A stretch of DNA of 64,000 bases from Thiocapsa sp. (GTDB taxonomy: Bacteria; Pseudomonadota; Gammaproteobacteria; Chromatiales; Chromatiaceae): the NCBI RefSeq assembly GCF_018399035.1, contig NZ_CP073760.1, positions 3,662,001-3,726,000 of the forward strand, in the 5' to 3' direction. Positions 28,860 through 38,980 of this stretch are shown one piece after another (position 1 is the first letter of the stretch; every line of letters begins with the position of its first letter). Made by a program: the position numbers and the translations under genes. The notes beneath the pieces are model-generated. The model saw only the letters and a program-made list of their open reading frames with translations. It ran no database searches and had not been told where the DNA came from.

Positions 28860-29252
28860 TCAGCGTAGATGCTCGATGTATTTGGGTGTTTCCCGCATGT
28901 CCAGTCTGATCGCCGTTCCCCGAGCAACGAACGGATCCGCAACCCCCTCGAAACTCAGCACACAGCGCGCATGTCCTCGACTCTCGAGCGGGATCGGGAC
29001 CATATCGCGATAGGTGAAGATGTTGTCTTCGATATCCCCTCCCCGACAGACGAGCGGGCCGCCCGGAATCGTCGAGGTTTCCTCGACGCCGTCGATCACG
29101 AGATCCCCTGCCTGCCGCCAACGCGTCCGCTCGCTCGAGCCCGTCATCGTCTTCACGAGATAGGCCCGCGAGAAATGCAGGCTCAGACGTCCGTCCTGCA
29201 AATCGATCGACGAGATCTCCGAGCCCTTCAGGTCGATACTCATACTGTCCAA
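28860..29252 (-). CDS. Uncharacterised small beta-rich protein
   Basis: This 130-residue protein (or 127 from the ATG at 29243) is predicted mostly beta, soluble and cytoplasmic, with no signal peptide. It has segments such as LVCRGGDIEDNIFTYRDMVPIPL and a single pair of cysteines. It lies downstream of ntrC with 79 bases between and the same orientation, so it could be read through from ntrBC. I do not recognise the family. Its coding look rests on length, codon use and lack of a better frame. Confidence 0.65.
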   Translation of the reverse strand: MDSMSIDLKGSEISSIDLQDGRLSLHFSRAYLVKTMTGSSERTRWRQAGDLVIDGVEETSTIPGGPLVCRGGDIEDNIFTYRDMVPIPLESRGHARCVLSFEGVADPFVARGTAIRLDMRETPKYIEHLR

Positions 29253-29331
29253 GTCTTTCTCCGAATCTGTAATGCGCTACCAAGAGTGGAATCATCGAGC
29301 CGGTGGCCGCCGAGCCTGTCCCTCGATCCGC

Positions 29332-30792
29332 CTACCCGATTTGGGGGCGCCGCGCTGAATCCTCATCGGCCGAGTGCTCCTCCGGGTCGATCTCGATATC
29401 CAGTTGCAACTCCTTAATCTTACGCGTCAGGGTGTTGCGTCCCCAGCCGAGGAGTCGCGCAGCCTCTTGCCGACGCCCGCCGGTATGCTCCAAGGCGGTC
29501 TGGATGAGGATTTGCTCGAACACCGGCATGGCCGTATCCAGCAAGGCACCCTGTCCCTGTTTGAGGCTCTGACGGACCCAACGGCGAAACACGGTCTCCC
29601 ACGGCTCGTCGCGAACCGGCTCGGAAAACGAGGCATTGAGCTCGGGCGGCAGATCCTCGGCGTGAATCTCTTTGCCCGAGGCCATGACGGTCACCCAGCG
29701 GGCGGTGTTCTCGAGCTGGCGGACATTGCCGGGCCACTCAAGCCGCTTCAGGTGATCGATCGCACTCGGCGCGAGCACCTTCGGCTCGCACGTCAGCTCC
29801 AGGGCCGCTTGGGCGAGAAAGTGCCGCATCAAGACGGGGACGTCTTCACGCCGATTGCGCAGCGCGGGGAGATGAATCCGGATGACGTTGAGACGATGGA
29901 ACAAGTCCTCGCGAAAACGTCCTTGCCGAACCAATTCCTCAAGGTTTTGGTGCGTCGCCGCGATGATCCTCACGTCCACCCGCGTCGGGGCAACGCCGCC
30001 GACTCGGTAGAACTCGCCGTCGGCGAGCACCCGCAGGAGTCGGGTTTGAAGCTCGGCGGGCATATCCCCGATCTCGTCCAGGAACAAGGTTCCCCCGTCG
30101 GCCTGCTCGAATCGCCCTTCGCGACGACTTTGGGCCCCCGTAAAGGAGCCCCGCTCGTGACCGAACAGCTCCGACTCCAGAAGATCCCTTGGGATTGCGG
30201 CCATGTTCAAGGCGATGAAGGGGCGATCGCTGCGCGGACTGTGGCGGTGCAGTGCGCGTGCAACCAACTCTTTCCCGGTTCCGGATTCGCCGTTGATCAG
30301 AACCGTGATGTTCGAGCGCGCAAGCCGGCCGATCGCCCGAAAGACCTCCTGCATGGCAGGGGCCTCGCCGATGATATCCGGCGCCTTGGTCATCACGATC
30401 TCTTCGGGGCGCTCCTCGCGACCGCGCCGGCAAGCCCGGTTGACCTGTACCACGGCCTCGTCGAGATCGAATGGCTTGGGCAGGTATTCGAAGGCACCTC
30501 CATGAAATGCCGACACCGCGCTGTCGAGGTCGGAATGTGCGGTCATGATGATCACGGGCAATCCGGGATAGCGGGCCGAGACCTGTCGCAAGAGATCCAG
30601 CCCGTCGATCCCGGGCATACGGATATCGGTCAGGATGACATCCGGCTGCTCGCGCTGGAGTGCTTCCATGACACCGACCCCGTTGGAGAAACAGGTCACG
30701 TGCATCTCGGCCTTGCGCAGGGCGCGCTCGAGCACCCACCGGATGGACCTGTCGTCGTCGATGACCCAGACCTTGGGCTCGCGATTATTCAT
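29332..30792 (-). CDS. glnG: Nitrogen regulation response regulator NtrC
   Basis: This is the sigma-54 dependent activator of nitrogen-assimilation promoters. The 486-residue protein has a receiver domain with phospho-acceptor Asp56 and switch Lys106, an AAA+ domain with Walker A GESGTGKE (168-175), and a Fis-type DNA-binding helix-turn-helix at the end ([20 protein letters not shown]). The sigma-54 contact loop reads GSFTGA (215-220) instead of the usual GAFTGA. The ATG at 30792 lies inside the ntrB stop region (8-base overlap); upstream in-frame codons belong to ntrB. It should activate glnA, whose upstream region shows a matching promoter and site. Confidence 0.96.
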   Translation of the reverse strand: MNNREPKVWVIDDDRSIRWVLERALRKAEMHVTCFSNGVGVMEALQREQPDVILTDIRMPGIDGLDLLRQVSARYPGLPVIIMTAHSDLDSAVSAFHGGAFEYLPKPFDLDEAVVQVNRACRRGREERPEEIVMTKAPDIIGEAPAMQEVFRAIGRLARSNITVLINGESGTGKELVARALHRHSPRSDRPFIALNMAAIPRDLLESELFGHERGSFTGAQSRREGRFEQADGGTLFLDEIGDMPAELQTRLLRVLADGEFYRVGGVAPTRVDVRIIAATHQNLEELVRQGRFREDLFHRLNVIRIHLPALRNRREDVPVLMRHFLAQAALELTCEPKVLAPSAIDHLKRLEWPGNVRQLENTARWVTVMASGKEIHAEDLPPELNASFSEPVRDEPWETVFRRWVRQSLKQGQGALLDTAMPVFEQILIQTALEHTGGRRQEAARLLGWGRNTLTRKIKELQLDIEIDPEEHSADEDSARRPQIG

Positions 30793-31867
30793 AGTCCGTC
30801 TCCAACGGCAGATAGACGTAAAACGTGGTCTCGCCCGGCCGACTCTCGCACTCGATGAGGCCTCCATGTTGGCTGATGAGCTCTTGGGCGATGGGTAGGC
30901 CCAGCCCGGTACCGCCTTGGTGGCCCGAGACCATCGGAAAGAAGATTCGATCCTCGATCTCCAGCGGGATTCCGGGTCCGTTGTCGCGGATCTGCGCCTG
31001 CAGCACAAGGCGATGACGACGGTTTCCGATCGTGAATTGACGCAGAACTCGGGTGCGCAGCTCGATGCGCCCCGTCATTCCCGCCGCGGCGGAGGCGTTG
31101 CGAGCCAGGTTCAGGAAGGCTTGAATCAAGCGGTCCTGATCGGCCATGAAATCGGGGATACTCGGGTCATAGTCGCGCTGCACGCGCGGGCCGGTCGGCG
31201 ACTCCGCGAGGATGAGTCCGCGGACATGCTCCAAGACATTGTGGATATTGACCAAGGCTCGGCGGGGCATGCGACTGGGCCCGACCATCCGGTTGACCAG
31301 GTCCTGGAGTCGGTCGGCCTCGTCGATAATGATTCGCGTGTATTCGCGCAACCCCGGGTCGGGAAGCTCCTGCTCGAGCAGCTGCGCAGCGCCGCGCAAC
31401 CCGCCGAGCGGGTTCTTGATTTCGTGCGCTAAACCGCGGATCAAGGCCTGGGTTGCCTGGTGCTGAGAAAGCAGATGCTCCTCACGGGTGATGCGGAGTT
31501 GACGGTCGACCTGCGCGAGCTCCACGAGCACTTGATCGTGCGCATCAAAGTGGTGCAGCGGCAGGACGGTGCAGTTCACCGTCTTGGTGCGTCCGTCGCC
31601 GGCAACGACGTTGATCTCACGCTCGGTGAAGGGGTGACGCGACTCCAAGGCGGCCTTCAAACGCGCTTCAACCTGCTGGTCGGGGCAGGGAAGCAGGTTG
31701 AGTGCATGGTGTCCGATCATGTGTCGTGCACTGATCTCAAAGAGCATCTCGGCCGCGGGATTGATATAGAGAAGACGTAAGTCCTTATCGAACAGGAGGA
31801 CGGCCGTGTTCAGGTGATCGAGGATCGTCCGCTCTAGGGCCGGCTTCGGCGCTGGCTGAATACTCAT
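30785..31867 (-). CDS. glnL: Nitrogen regulation sensor kinase NtrB
   Basis: This is the cytoplasmic histidine kinase/phosphatase that controls NtrC according to PII status. The 360-residue protein has a PAS domain (about 10-125), the dimerisation helix with phospho-acceptor His148 (GLAHEIKNPLGGLRG), and the ATP-binding domain with N box (NLARNAS), G1 (DNGPGIP) and G2 (GGTGLGLPIA). Length and lack of membrane helices match NtrB. It is coupled to ntrC by an 8-base overlap. Confidence 0.96.
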   Translation of the reverse strand: MSIQPAPKPALERTILDHLNTAVLLFDKDLRLLYINPAAEMLFEISARHMIGHHALNLLPCPDQQVEARLKAALESRHPFTEREINVVAGDGRTKTVNCTVLPLHHFDAHDQVLVELAQVDRQLRITREEHLLSQHQATQALIRGLAHEIKNPLGGLRGAAQLLEQELPDPGLREYTRIIIDEADRLQDLVNRMVGPSRMPRRALVNIHNVLEHVRGLILAESPTGPRVQRDYDPSIPDFMADQDRLIQAFLNLARNASAAAGMTGRIELRTRVLRQFTIGNRRHRLVLQAQIRDNGPGIPLEIEDRIFFPMVSGHQGGTGLGLPIAQELISQHGGLIECESRPGETTFYVYLPLETDYE

Positions 31868-32082
31868 AATCTCTCATCCGAACGGCTGACAAGGTCGCGC
31901 GTGACCGTGGGCGCACGCGAAGACGGAGGGTTTGAGGTCGACGCTCGGGCTGCGGGAGGCTTACGCAGACAAACGGCGCGACACGCGGACTCTGGCGTGC
32001 ATTTCGACACCGACGACATGCGAAAAGCATACCATCGCAGCTCGGCTCAGTCGTTCGGGAACGACAGTTCAATCAGGCAGGC

Positions 32083-32595
32083 TTAGGGCAATACCCCGGG
32101 GGGGACGGATTGGCGCAGCTCAAGCTCGAGCGACGAAGTGGTCGCGACCACCGTGCCGAGCGCATCCTGCACACGCGCCTGGATGCGGTGTGCCTCGAAG
32201 CCGACACCCTCGACTTGAAATCGCGTCGCTCCCGCCTCGACGGGGACCGCACGATCATCGAGCATGAGATCGAGACGATGTCCTTCGAGCAGCGGCGGAT
32301 CCAGCTCGAGTTGAATCTCGAGTGTGTCGGTCTGCTGAACCAGGACAGCGCCGGCGGACGGTGTCAGGATGTCGAAGGCCGCGTAGGGTCCGAGAAACGG
32401 GGCATCATCCGACGGCGCCGCGCCATCGGAGTCGCCGGCTGGACCCGTCTCGGGAACAATGCGCTGCGCCTCCGCATCCGGAGGCCGTCGATCCGAGAAG
32501 TGGGTGCGTCCGTCGGCGTCGACCCAGCGAAAGATCTCGGCACTCCAAGCGAAGGGCGTCAAGAGAGCGAGGACTATGAACGCGTGTCTCATCAT
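32083..32595 (-). CDS. Secreted DUF4124-type protein
   Basis: This 170-residue protein begins MMRHAFIVLALLTPFAWSAEIFRWVDADGRTHFSD: a signal peptide cleaved after WSA, followed at once by a DUF4124 motif (FRWVD-DGRTHFSDRPP-like). The rest is beta-rich and resembles a second immunoglobulin-like half. DUF4124 proteins are periplasmic and of unknown role. It lies between glnA and ntrB in the same orientation, after a strong terminator for glnA. The ATG at 32595 fits the signal peptide; the frame to 32670 does not. Confidence 0.8.
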   Translation of the reverse strand: MMRHAFIVLALLTPFAWSAEIFRWVDADGRTHFSDRRPPDAEAQRIVPETGPAGDSDGAAPSDDAPFLGPYAAFDILTPSAGAVLVQQTDTLEIQLELDPPLLEGHRLDLMLDDRAVPVEAGATRFQVEGVGFEAHRIQARVQDALGTVVATTSSLELELRQSVPPGVLP

Positions 32596-32642
32596 GGTCG
32601 AAGAATAGTCGACCCGGATTTCGGGCTCAACCGGAAACGACA

Positions 32643-32662
32643 GAGGCCCCTGACGGGGCCTC
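32643..32662 (-). terminator. Terminator hairpin after glnA
   Basis: A perfect 8-base stem GAGGCCCC (32643-32650) with GGGGCCTC (32655-32662) and a 4-base loop lies 28 bases after the glnA stop. On the minus strand the stem is followed by TGTCGTTT, a weak U-tract. This is a good intrinsic-terminator candidate that separates glnA from the DUF4124 gene and ntrBC. Confidence 0.6.
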
Positions 32663-32689
32663 GTCGGCACGCTCGAGAGCAGCCCTGGT

Positions 32690-34093
32690 CTAGAGGCTGT
32701 AGTACATGTCGAACTCGACCGGGTGCGTGGTCATCCGGATGCGTGTGACCTCGCCCATCTTCAGAGCGATATAGGCGTCGATCAAATCGTCGGTGAAGAC
32801 TCCGCCGGCGGTGAGGTATTCCCTGTCTTGGTCCAGATGCTCCAAGGCCATGTCCAGAGAGTGGCAGACCGTCGGGATGGCCTTGGCCTCTTCGCGCGGC
32901 AGATCGTAGAGATCCTTATCCATGGCATCGCCGGGGTGGATCTTGTTCTGGATGCCGTCCAGACCGGCCATCATCATCGCGGCGAAAGCCAGGTAGGGGT
33001 TGCAGGTCGAATCCGGGAAACGGACCTCGATCCGACGGCCCTTGGGACTGGCGACATAGGGAATACGAACCGAGGCGGAGCGGTTGCGCGCCGAATAGGC
33101 GAGCATCACGGGGGCCTCGAAGCCCGGCACCAAACGTTTGTAGGAGTTGGTGGAGGGGTTGGTCAAGGCGTTGAGAGAGCGGGCATGCTTGATGATCCCG
33201 CCGATGTAGTAAAGCGCCGTGTCGGACAAGCCTGCGTACTTGTCGCCGGCGAAGATATTCTGGCCGTCCTTGCTCAGCGACTGGTGCACATGCATGCCGC
33301 TGCCGTTGTCGCCGACCAGGGGCTTGGGCATGAAGGTCGCGGTCTTGCCGTAGGCATGGGCGACGTTCTGGACGACGTACTTGGTGATTTGGTTCTTGTC
33401 GGCGCGCGATACGAGGGTATCGAACTGGGTGCCGATCTCGCATTGGCCCGCAGTTGCGACTTCATGGTGATGCACCTCGACCGGCACACCCATTTCTTCG
33501 AGCGCAAGACACATGGCTGCGCGAATATCGTTCAGCGAATCAACCGGCGGGACCGGGAAGTAACCGCCTTTCGTGCTCGGGCGATGCCCCATGTTGCCGT
33601 CGGCGAAGACGCGCTCGGAATTCCAGCCGGCCTCCTCGGAATCGATCTTGTAGAAGGCGCCGCTCATGTCCGCGCCCCAGCGTACATCGTCCAGGATGAA
33701 GAACTCGGGCTCCGGACCGAAGTACGCCGTGTCGGCGATGCCCGTGGACTTCAGGTAGGCTTCCGCGCGCTTGGCCAGGGAGCGCGGGTCGCGCTCGTAC
33801 CCGGTCATGGTGTCGGGTTCCAGGATGTCGCAGCGGATGATCAGGGTGTTTTCGTCCGTGAAGGGGTCCAGCACGGCGGTGGAGGGTTCGGGCATCAGGA
33901 CCATGTCCGACGCCTCGATGCCCTTCCAGCCCGCGATCGACGAGCCGTCGAACATCTTGCCGTCCTTGAACAGGTCTTCGTCGACCACCCTGACGGGCAT
34001 GGAGACGTGCTGCTCTTTGCCGCGTGTGTCGGTGAAGCGAAGGTCGACGAACTTCACGTCGTTGTCCTTGATCATTTTGATCACGTCTGTCAT
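32690..34093 (-). CDS. glnA: Glutamine synthetase type I
   Basis: This enzyme makes glutamine from glutamate, ammonia and ATP, forming a cytoplasmic dodecamer. The 467-residue protein starts at the ATG at 34093 after a GGAG site; longer frames to 34147 lack support. Visible motifs are the latch (DGSSIAGW), the ATP site ([11 protein letters not shown] region), the glutamate-binding flap, and the adenylylation-site Tyr in DLYDLPREE. This marks GSI-beta subtype control by GlnE. A sigma-54 type promoter and NtrC-like site upstream, with ntrBC nearby, point to nitrogen-starvation induction. Confidence 0.98.
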   Translation of the reverse strand: MTDVIKMIKDNDVKFVDLRFTDTRGKEQHVSMPVRVVDEDLFKDGKMFDGSSIAGWKGIEASDMVLMPEPSTAVLDPFTDENTLIIRCDILEPDTMTGYERDPRSLAKRAEAYLKSTGIADTAYFGPEPEFFILDDVRWGADMSGAFYKIDSEEAGWNSERVFADGNMGHRPSTKGGYFPVPPVDSLNDIRAAMCLALEEMGVPVEVHHHEVATAGQCEIGTQFDTLVSRADKNQITKYVVQNVAHAYGKTATFMPKPLVGDNGSGMHVHQSLSKDGQNIFAGDKYAGLSDTALYYIGGIIKHARSLNALTNPSTNSYKRLVPGFEAPVMLAYSARNRSASVRIPYVASPKGRRIEVRFPDSTCNPYLAFAAMMMAGLDGIQNKIHPGDAMDKDLYDLPREEAKAIPTVCHSLDMALEHLDQDREYLTAGGVFTDDLIDAYIALKMGEVTRIRMTTHPVEFDMYYSL

Positions 34094-34324
34094 TTGGGAT
34101 TTCTCCGCTGCTGTGGGTTCTTGGGAAACATGGCCGGACGACGGCATGAAAGGTCTGTCGCCTTCGGGCGCACCGAGGCCGCTCGGAGCCTAGCAGGTCG
34201 CCCTTCAGGCTGCACGACTCGCGATGTGTCTGCGGGTCGCGGTGATTCGGTGTGTATGGATGTCCTCCGGGTCGGGTACGGAGACCGGGGACGACCGGCG
34301 CTATCGATCACCTCGGGGCCGTGT

Positions 34325-34341
34325 AGCATCTACCGAGCCAA
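34325..34341 (-). promoter_or_regulatory. Sigma-54 (-24/-12) promoter of glnA
   Basis: The minus strand reads TTGGCTCGGTAGATGCT. It matches the consensus YTGGCACGRNNNTTGCW at all but two constrained positions and keeps the invariant GG and GC ten bases apart. It faces glnA and would start RNA about 220 bases upstream of the start codon. Confidence 0.65.
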
Positions 34342-34554
34342 AACATCTTTCGGGGTCTCATGCTGGCTGGATCGGTGCGTAGCCATTGCTCCGGATCACT
34401 CTCAAGACGTTGTTTAAATAAGGGTATCTCGGGAGCGACAAGAGTCTCTGGTTGGTCGCGGCAGCCCGAGACCAACCGATAAGGATCGGGCGGCAAGGCG
34501 ATCCCCCGCATGCGTCATCATCGGCGCACCTCAATGAGGCTCGCCGGGAAAGAA

Positions 34555-34571
34555 TGCACCGATGTAGTGCG
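34555..34571. promoter_or_regulatory. NtrC-type enhancer site
   Basis: The 17-base sequence TGCACCGATGTAGTGCG keeps both conserved GCAC and GTGC half-sites at the spacing of the NtrC consensus TGCACCANNNTGGTGCA. It lies about 215-230 bases upstream of the sigma-54 element, a distance workable for enhancer action by DNA looping, and just after the stop of the next gene. Confidence 0.5.
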
Positions 34572-34575
34572 TAGG

Positions 34576-35730
34576 CTACCCGAACAGGATTCGCACATCG
34601 CGGAACACCGGCTCGTCCTTGATCGCTGCGGAGAGCCGCTCGTGCAGAGCGGCCACATCCGCACCCTGTCGCCGACACGCGGCAAGCGGAAAATGGACCT
34701 CGATGTCGATCTGGCCCCGGAGATAATGGAAGACCATCCGTTCGCGCTCGTTCGCCTCAGGAATCGCCGACCAAAGCGACGCGAGACGGGCGAGCGCCTC
34801 GGCTCGCAGCGGGAGGCCGACTGGGGGAGGGAAGTGATCGTCGTCTTCGGGATCGATATGCACGGTCACATCGGTGATCTCGTCGATCTCTCGCTTGAGT
34901 CGTTGCTCGACCAACAGACTGATCATATGCCCTTCGGAGACGCTGACGAGGGGATCGACCAAGACGTGCACGTCGGCCGAGACCTGTCCGGCATAGCGGC
35001 GCGTGCGCAGCATATGGATATCACGCACGCCGCCGACCGACCGAATGGTCTCCTTGACCGCGCTCAGCCGCTCGGACTCCATGCCGGTATCGACGAGTTC
35101 GTTGATGGCCTCCCAGCCGAGCTCCCAACCGATCTTTGCGATCATAATCGCCACTACGACCGCCGCGATCGCATCCAGATAGGCCAGGCCAGCCATGGTC
35201 CCGGCAATGCCGACAAGGACGACCACCGAAGAAACGGCATCCGTTCGGTGGTGCCAAGCGTTGGCGCGCAGCAGATCCGACTTGACGCGTTTGGCATAGC
35301 CGAGCGTCCACCAGTAGAGCCATTCCTTGACCAGGATCGATGCCAGGGCCGCAAGCAGGGTCAATGGCTCCGGCCGGAGCAAGGCCGCCGGCTGAAACAG
35401 GCGCTCGATGGAATCCCAGGCGATGCCGACGGCCACCGCGATCAGCAGCAAACCCAACAGGAGGGTTGCAACCGTTTCGTACCGAGCGTGCCCGTATGGA
35501 TGATCGTGATCGGGTCCTTGGCTGGCGCGGCGGCCGGCCAACAGGACCAGTAGATCGGACAAGAGATCCGAGAGCGAATGGATCCCGTCGGCAACGAGCG
35601 CTTGAGAGTGTCCGAACACCCCTGCGATGATCTTCACGACGGACAACACGAAATTAATCACGGCCCCGACGACGGCCGTGTGCGTCACGGCGTGGCGGCG
35701 TTCGGCTGACGCGTCTGTGGGCGTGCGCAT
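34576..35730 (-). CDS. Cation diffusion facilitator (CDF) family transporter
   Basis: This inner-membrane divalent-metal/proton antiporter has six membrane helices and a C-terminal cytoplasmic ferredoxin-like domain (about 210-290), plus an additional C-terminal region to residue 384. Metal-site residues are visible in helix 2 (ADGIHSLSDLLSD) and helix 5 (HHRTDAVSS). The pattern HxxxD in helix 5 fits Zn/Fe/Mn members such as FieF; substrate cannot be fixed by eye. The extra C-terminal domain resembles long magnetosome-type or Mn-type CDFs. ATG at 35730 or 35745. It is divergent from glyQ. Confidence 0.87.
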   Translation of the reverse strand: MRTPTDASAERRHAVTHTAVVGAVINFVLSVVKIIAGVFGHSQALVADGIHSLSDLLSDLLVLLAGRRASQGPDHDHPYGHARYETVATLLLGLLLIAVAVGIAWDSIERLFQPAALLRPEPLTLLAALASILVKEWLYWWTLGYAKRVKSDLLRANAWHHRTDAVSSVVVLVGIAGTMAGLAYLDAIAAVVVAIMIAKIGWELGWEAINELVDTGMESERLSAVKETIRSVGGVRDIHMLRTRRYAGQVSADVHVLVDPLVSVSEGHMISLLVEQRLKREIDEITDVTVHIDPEDDDHFPPPVGLPLRAEALARLASLWSAIPEANERERMVFHYLRGQIDIEVHFPLAACRRQGADVAALHERLSAAIKDEPVFRDVRILFG

Positions 35731-35958
35731 GGTGGGAGGAATCAAGGTTGCGTTTGGAGGCCGGCTCGGGGCCGAGGATTCGAGCCGTCGATGGCGCTAG
35801 GGTACCAGGCGATGGCGCGTTTTGCGCGGACGGACGGTCGTGGCGACACGCCCTTCCGAGTCGGCCGCGCCGATCGGACTGCATCGGCGATCGCTGTAAC
35901 TTTGGCGCGGTCTCGCCGATCGGCGCTATACTGCTGGATTTTCGTCAACACTGGGCCG

Positions 35959-35964
35959 AAGGAG
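35959..35964 (+). promoter_or_regulatory. Ribosome site fixing a TTG start for glyQ
   Basis: A strong AAGGAG (35959-35964) lies seven bases before the TTG at 35972. The next in-frame ATG is inside the conserved core, so this site decides the start. A -10-like TATACT lies at 35927-35932 upstream. Confidence 0.7.
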
Positions 35965-35971
35965 TACGATC

Positions 35972-36877
35972 TTGAGTCTCGATCGCGAGGATGTCTCGAC
36001 CTTTCAGGGCCTCGTTTTTGCCCTCGAGCGTTACTGGGCCGAGCAGGGATGCGTCATCCTTCAGCCACTCGACATGGAGGTGGGTGCGGGAACTTTCCAT
36101 CCGGCGACCTTTCTGCGATCCATCGGGCCCGAGCCGTGGCGCAGCGCCTACGTCCAGCCTTCGCGTCGTCCGACCGACGGGCGTTACGGGGAGAATCCGA
36201 ATCGCCTCCAGCATTATTACCAATACCAGGTCGTGCTGAAACCTTCGCCGCTCGAGATTCAGGATCTCTACCTCGACTCGCTGCGCCGACTCGGGATCGA
36301 TCCGCTGGTGCATGATATCCGATTTGTCGAAGACAACTGGGAATCGCCGACCTTGGGTGCCTGGGGGTTGGGCTGGGAGGTTTGGCTCAACGGGATGGAG
36401 GTGACCCAGTTCACCTATTTCCAGCAGGTAGGAGGACTCGATTGTCGGCCGGTGACCGGCGAGATCACCTATGGCCTGGAACGTATCGCCATGTACCTGC
36501 AAGGTGTGGAGAGTGTCTACGACCTGATTTGGAGTCAGACCCCGGCGGGCGTCGTCACCTACGGCGATGTGTATCATCAGAACGAAGTCGAGCAGTCCGC
36601 CTACAACTTCGAGCACGCCGACATCGACGCCTTGTTCAAACAATTCGACACCTGCGAGGCGGTGAGCGCCGCCATGGTCGAGAAGGGGCTCCCGCTGCCG
36701 GCCTACGAGCAAGTCTTGAAGGCCTCCCACACCTTCAACCTCCTCGATGCGCGCGGTGCGATCTCGGTCACCGAGCGGCAGCGGTTCATCCTGCGGGTAC
36801 GCACCCTTTCGCGCGCCGTCGCCCAGGCTTACTTCGACCGCCGGGAGGCCCTCGGCTTCCCGATGCTGACCCGCTAA
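35972..36877 (+). CDS. glyQ: Glycyl-tRNA synthetase alpha subunit
   Basis: This is the catalytic alpha subunit of the bacterial alpha2-beta2 glycyl-tRNA synthetase, which charges tRNA-Gly. The 301-residue protein shows the class II core from [35 protein letters not shown] through the strongly conserved [19 protein letters not shown] and [20 protein letters not shown]. The start is a TTG with an excellent ribosome site; no usable ATG lies nearby. It is followed by glyS after 12 bases. Confidence 0.97.
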   Translation: MSLDREDVSTFQGLVFALERYWAEQGCVILQPLDMEVGAGTFHPATFLRSIGPEPWRSAYVQPSRRPTDGRYGENPNRLQHYYQYQVVLKPSPLEIQDLYLDSLRRLGIDPLVHDIRFVEDNWESPTLGAWGLGWEVWLNGMEVTQFTYFQQVGGLDCRPVTGEITYGLERIAMYLQGVESVYDLIWSQTPAGVVTYGDVYHQNEVEQSAYNFEHADIDALFKQFDTCEAVSAAMVEKGLPLPAYEQVLKASHTFNLLDARGAISVTERQRFILRVRTLSRAVAQAYFDRREALGFPMLTR

Positions 36878-36889
36878 CGGGAGACGACT

Positions 36890-38980
36890 GTGGACGCAAC
36901 CAGTAACCTTCTGGTCGAGATCGGAACCGAAGAGCTCCCTCCGACCGCTTTGCTCGCACTCTCGAACGCCTTTGTCGCGTGTTTTCGCGAGCAGCTCGAC
37001 GGCGCCGGCATCGGTTTCGAGACGATCGAGCCCTTCGCCTCGCCACGTCGACTCGCCCTTTTGGTGCGGGGCATTCAGACCCGGCAGCCCGATCGGGAGA
37101 TCCTGCGGCGGGGACCTGCCGTGCAGTCCGCATTCGCATCCGACGGCCAGCCGACCAAGGCCGCTTTGGGTTTTGCCGGGTCTTGCGGTGTGCCGGTCGA
37201 TGCACTCGCTCGCGAGGTCACGAACAAGGGCGAATGGCTGGCATTCCGAAGCACGGTGTCCGGCGCGCTCACGACCTCGCTGGTGCCGGAGTTGACCGAC
37301 GCCGCTCTGGCCCGGCTTCCCATCCCCAAACGGATGCGTTGGGGCGAGGGCTCGGAAGAGTTCGTGCGTCCGGTCCACTGGGTCTGCTTGGTCCTGGGGA
37401 CCGAAGCGATACCGGGGCGCATTCTGGGCACCGAGGCCGGTCGCCGCACGCACGGACATCGCTTCCATCACCCCGAGCCGATCAACGTCCCCGAAGCGAC
37501 GGAGTACGCCGAGCTGCTGCGGTCATGCGGTTCGGTCGAGCCGGATTTCAAGCGGAGGCGCGATCTGGTCCGCAGCCAGGTCGAGGCGCTGGCTGCGGCG
37601 AATGGTTTGCGCGCGCGGGTCGATGACGCGCTGCTCGACGAGGTCACGGCCTTGGTGGAATGGCCAAGCGCGATTCTGGGCCACTTCGATGCCGCCTATC
37701 TCGCCATTCCCCCCGAGGTGCTGATCGAGACGATGCGCTCGAACCAGAAATACTTCCCGGTCGAGGACACTTCGGGGGCCTTGCAGGCATCCTTCATCAC
37801 GGTGGCCAACATCGAGAGCCGAGATCCGGATCAGGTCCGTGCCGGCAACGAGCGCGTGATCCGTCCTCGTTTCGCGGATGCGGCCTTTTTTTGGGCCCAG
37901 GATCTCAAGCAGCCGTTGGAAGGGTACGCCGAACGGCTCAAGACCGTCGTCTTCCAGGATCGGCTCGGCACTGTCGCCGAGAAGAGCGACCGAGTGGCAC
38001 GCCTGGCACATGATCTGGCGTCCTCGCTCGGGGTCGATCCGGATCTCGCTGCCCGCGCCGCACGGCTCTCGCGCTGCGACCTGGTCACCTCGATGGTCTA
38101 CGAGTTTCCCGGCCTTCAGGGGACGATGGGGCGCTATTACGCCGAGCACGCGAACGAGGATCCCTGTGTCTGTGCTGCGATGGAAGAGCAGTATCTGCCG
38201 AGGTTCGCAGGCGATGTCCTTCCGGCGGGCCCGTGCGGAAGGGTCCTGGCGATCGCCGATCGGATCGATACCCTGGTCGGGATCTTCGGCATCGGCTTGC
38301 GTCCCACAGGGGCCAAGGACCCTTACGGTCTAAGACGCGCATCGATCGGCGTGCTGCGTATCCTCATCGAGACCCCCTTGGAGCTCGATCTGCGCGCGTT
38401 GATTGCTGCGGCGGCATCCGCCTATCCGGCGGGGCTCTTGAGCACGGATGTCGAGGCTGCAGCCCTGGCGTATGTGATCGATCGTCTGCGTGGCTACTAC
38501 CACGAGCGTGGTGTCTCAGCAGATACGATCGAGGCGGTGCTCCACACGGGCGTCACGCTACCGACCGATCTCGATGCCCGTCTGGCGGCCGTTACGGCCT
38601 TCCGATCCATGAGCGGCTCCGCATCCCTTGCAGCGGCAAACAAGCGAATCCGCAATCTCTTGAGCAAGTCAGGGATCGACATCGGTTTCGGCTCGGTGTG
38701 TCCGGAAACCAACGGGCAACTGCTCGAAGAGCCGGCCGAGATCCGTCTTGCCGCTCGGGTCGACGAGCTCTCCTCGCGGGTCGTGCCCCTCGCCCACTCC
38801 CGTGACTATGTCGGTGTTTTGAGTCTTCTATCCGACCTCGAAACCGATCTCGAAGCCTTTTTCGACCAGGTGATGGTCATGGTGGAGGAGCCGGATATCC
38901 GCGAGAACCGCATCCGACTGCTCCGTTCCCTGGCGGGATTGTTCCTGCTGGTTGCGGATATTTCCCGTCTCCAAGAATGA
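36890..38980 (+). CDS. glyS: Glycyl-tRNA synthetase beta subunit
   Basis: This is the tRNA-binding beta subunit of glycyl-tRNA synthetase. The 696-residue protein begins with a GTG at 36890 preceded by GGGAG. It opens with the family motif [12 protein letters not shown] and has an HD-like core ([32 protein letters not shown]) and the C-terminal anticodon-binding domain. Length is normal. It is in an operon with glyQ and probably gmhB. Confidence 0.97.
   Translation: [696 protein letters not shown]

Larger units (their letters stand above)
34094..34575. other. Long intergenic region upstream of glnA
   Basis: The 482 bases between glnA and the cation transporter contain no convincing gene. 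They hold the sigma-54 promoter-like element near 34325-34341, a long leader of about 220 bases to glnA, an AT-rich patch around 34410-34425 and an NtrC-like palindrome at the far end. I saw no further clear NtrC sites. Confidence 0.6.

Noticed and set aside
32723..34417. A 564-codon plus-strand frame opposite glnA
   Set aside because: Antisense of glnA; no motif and no ribosome site.
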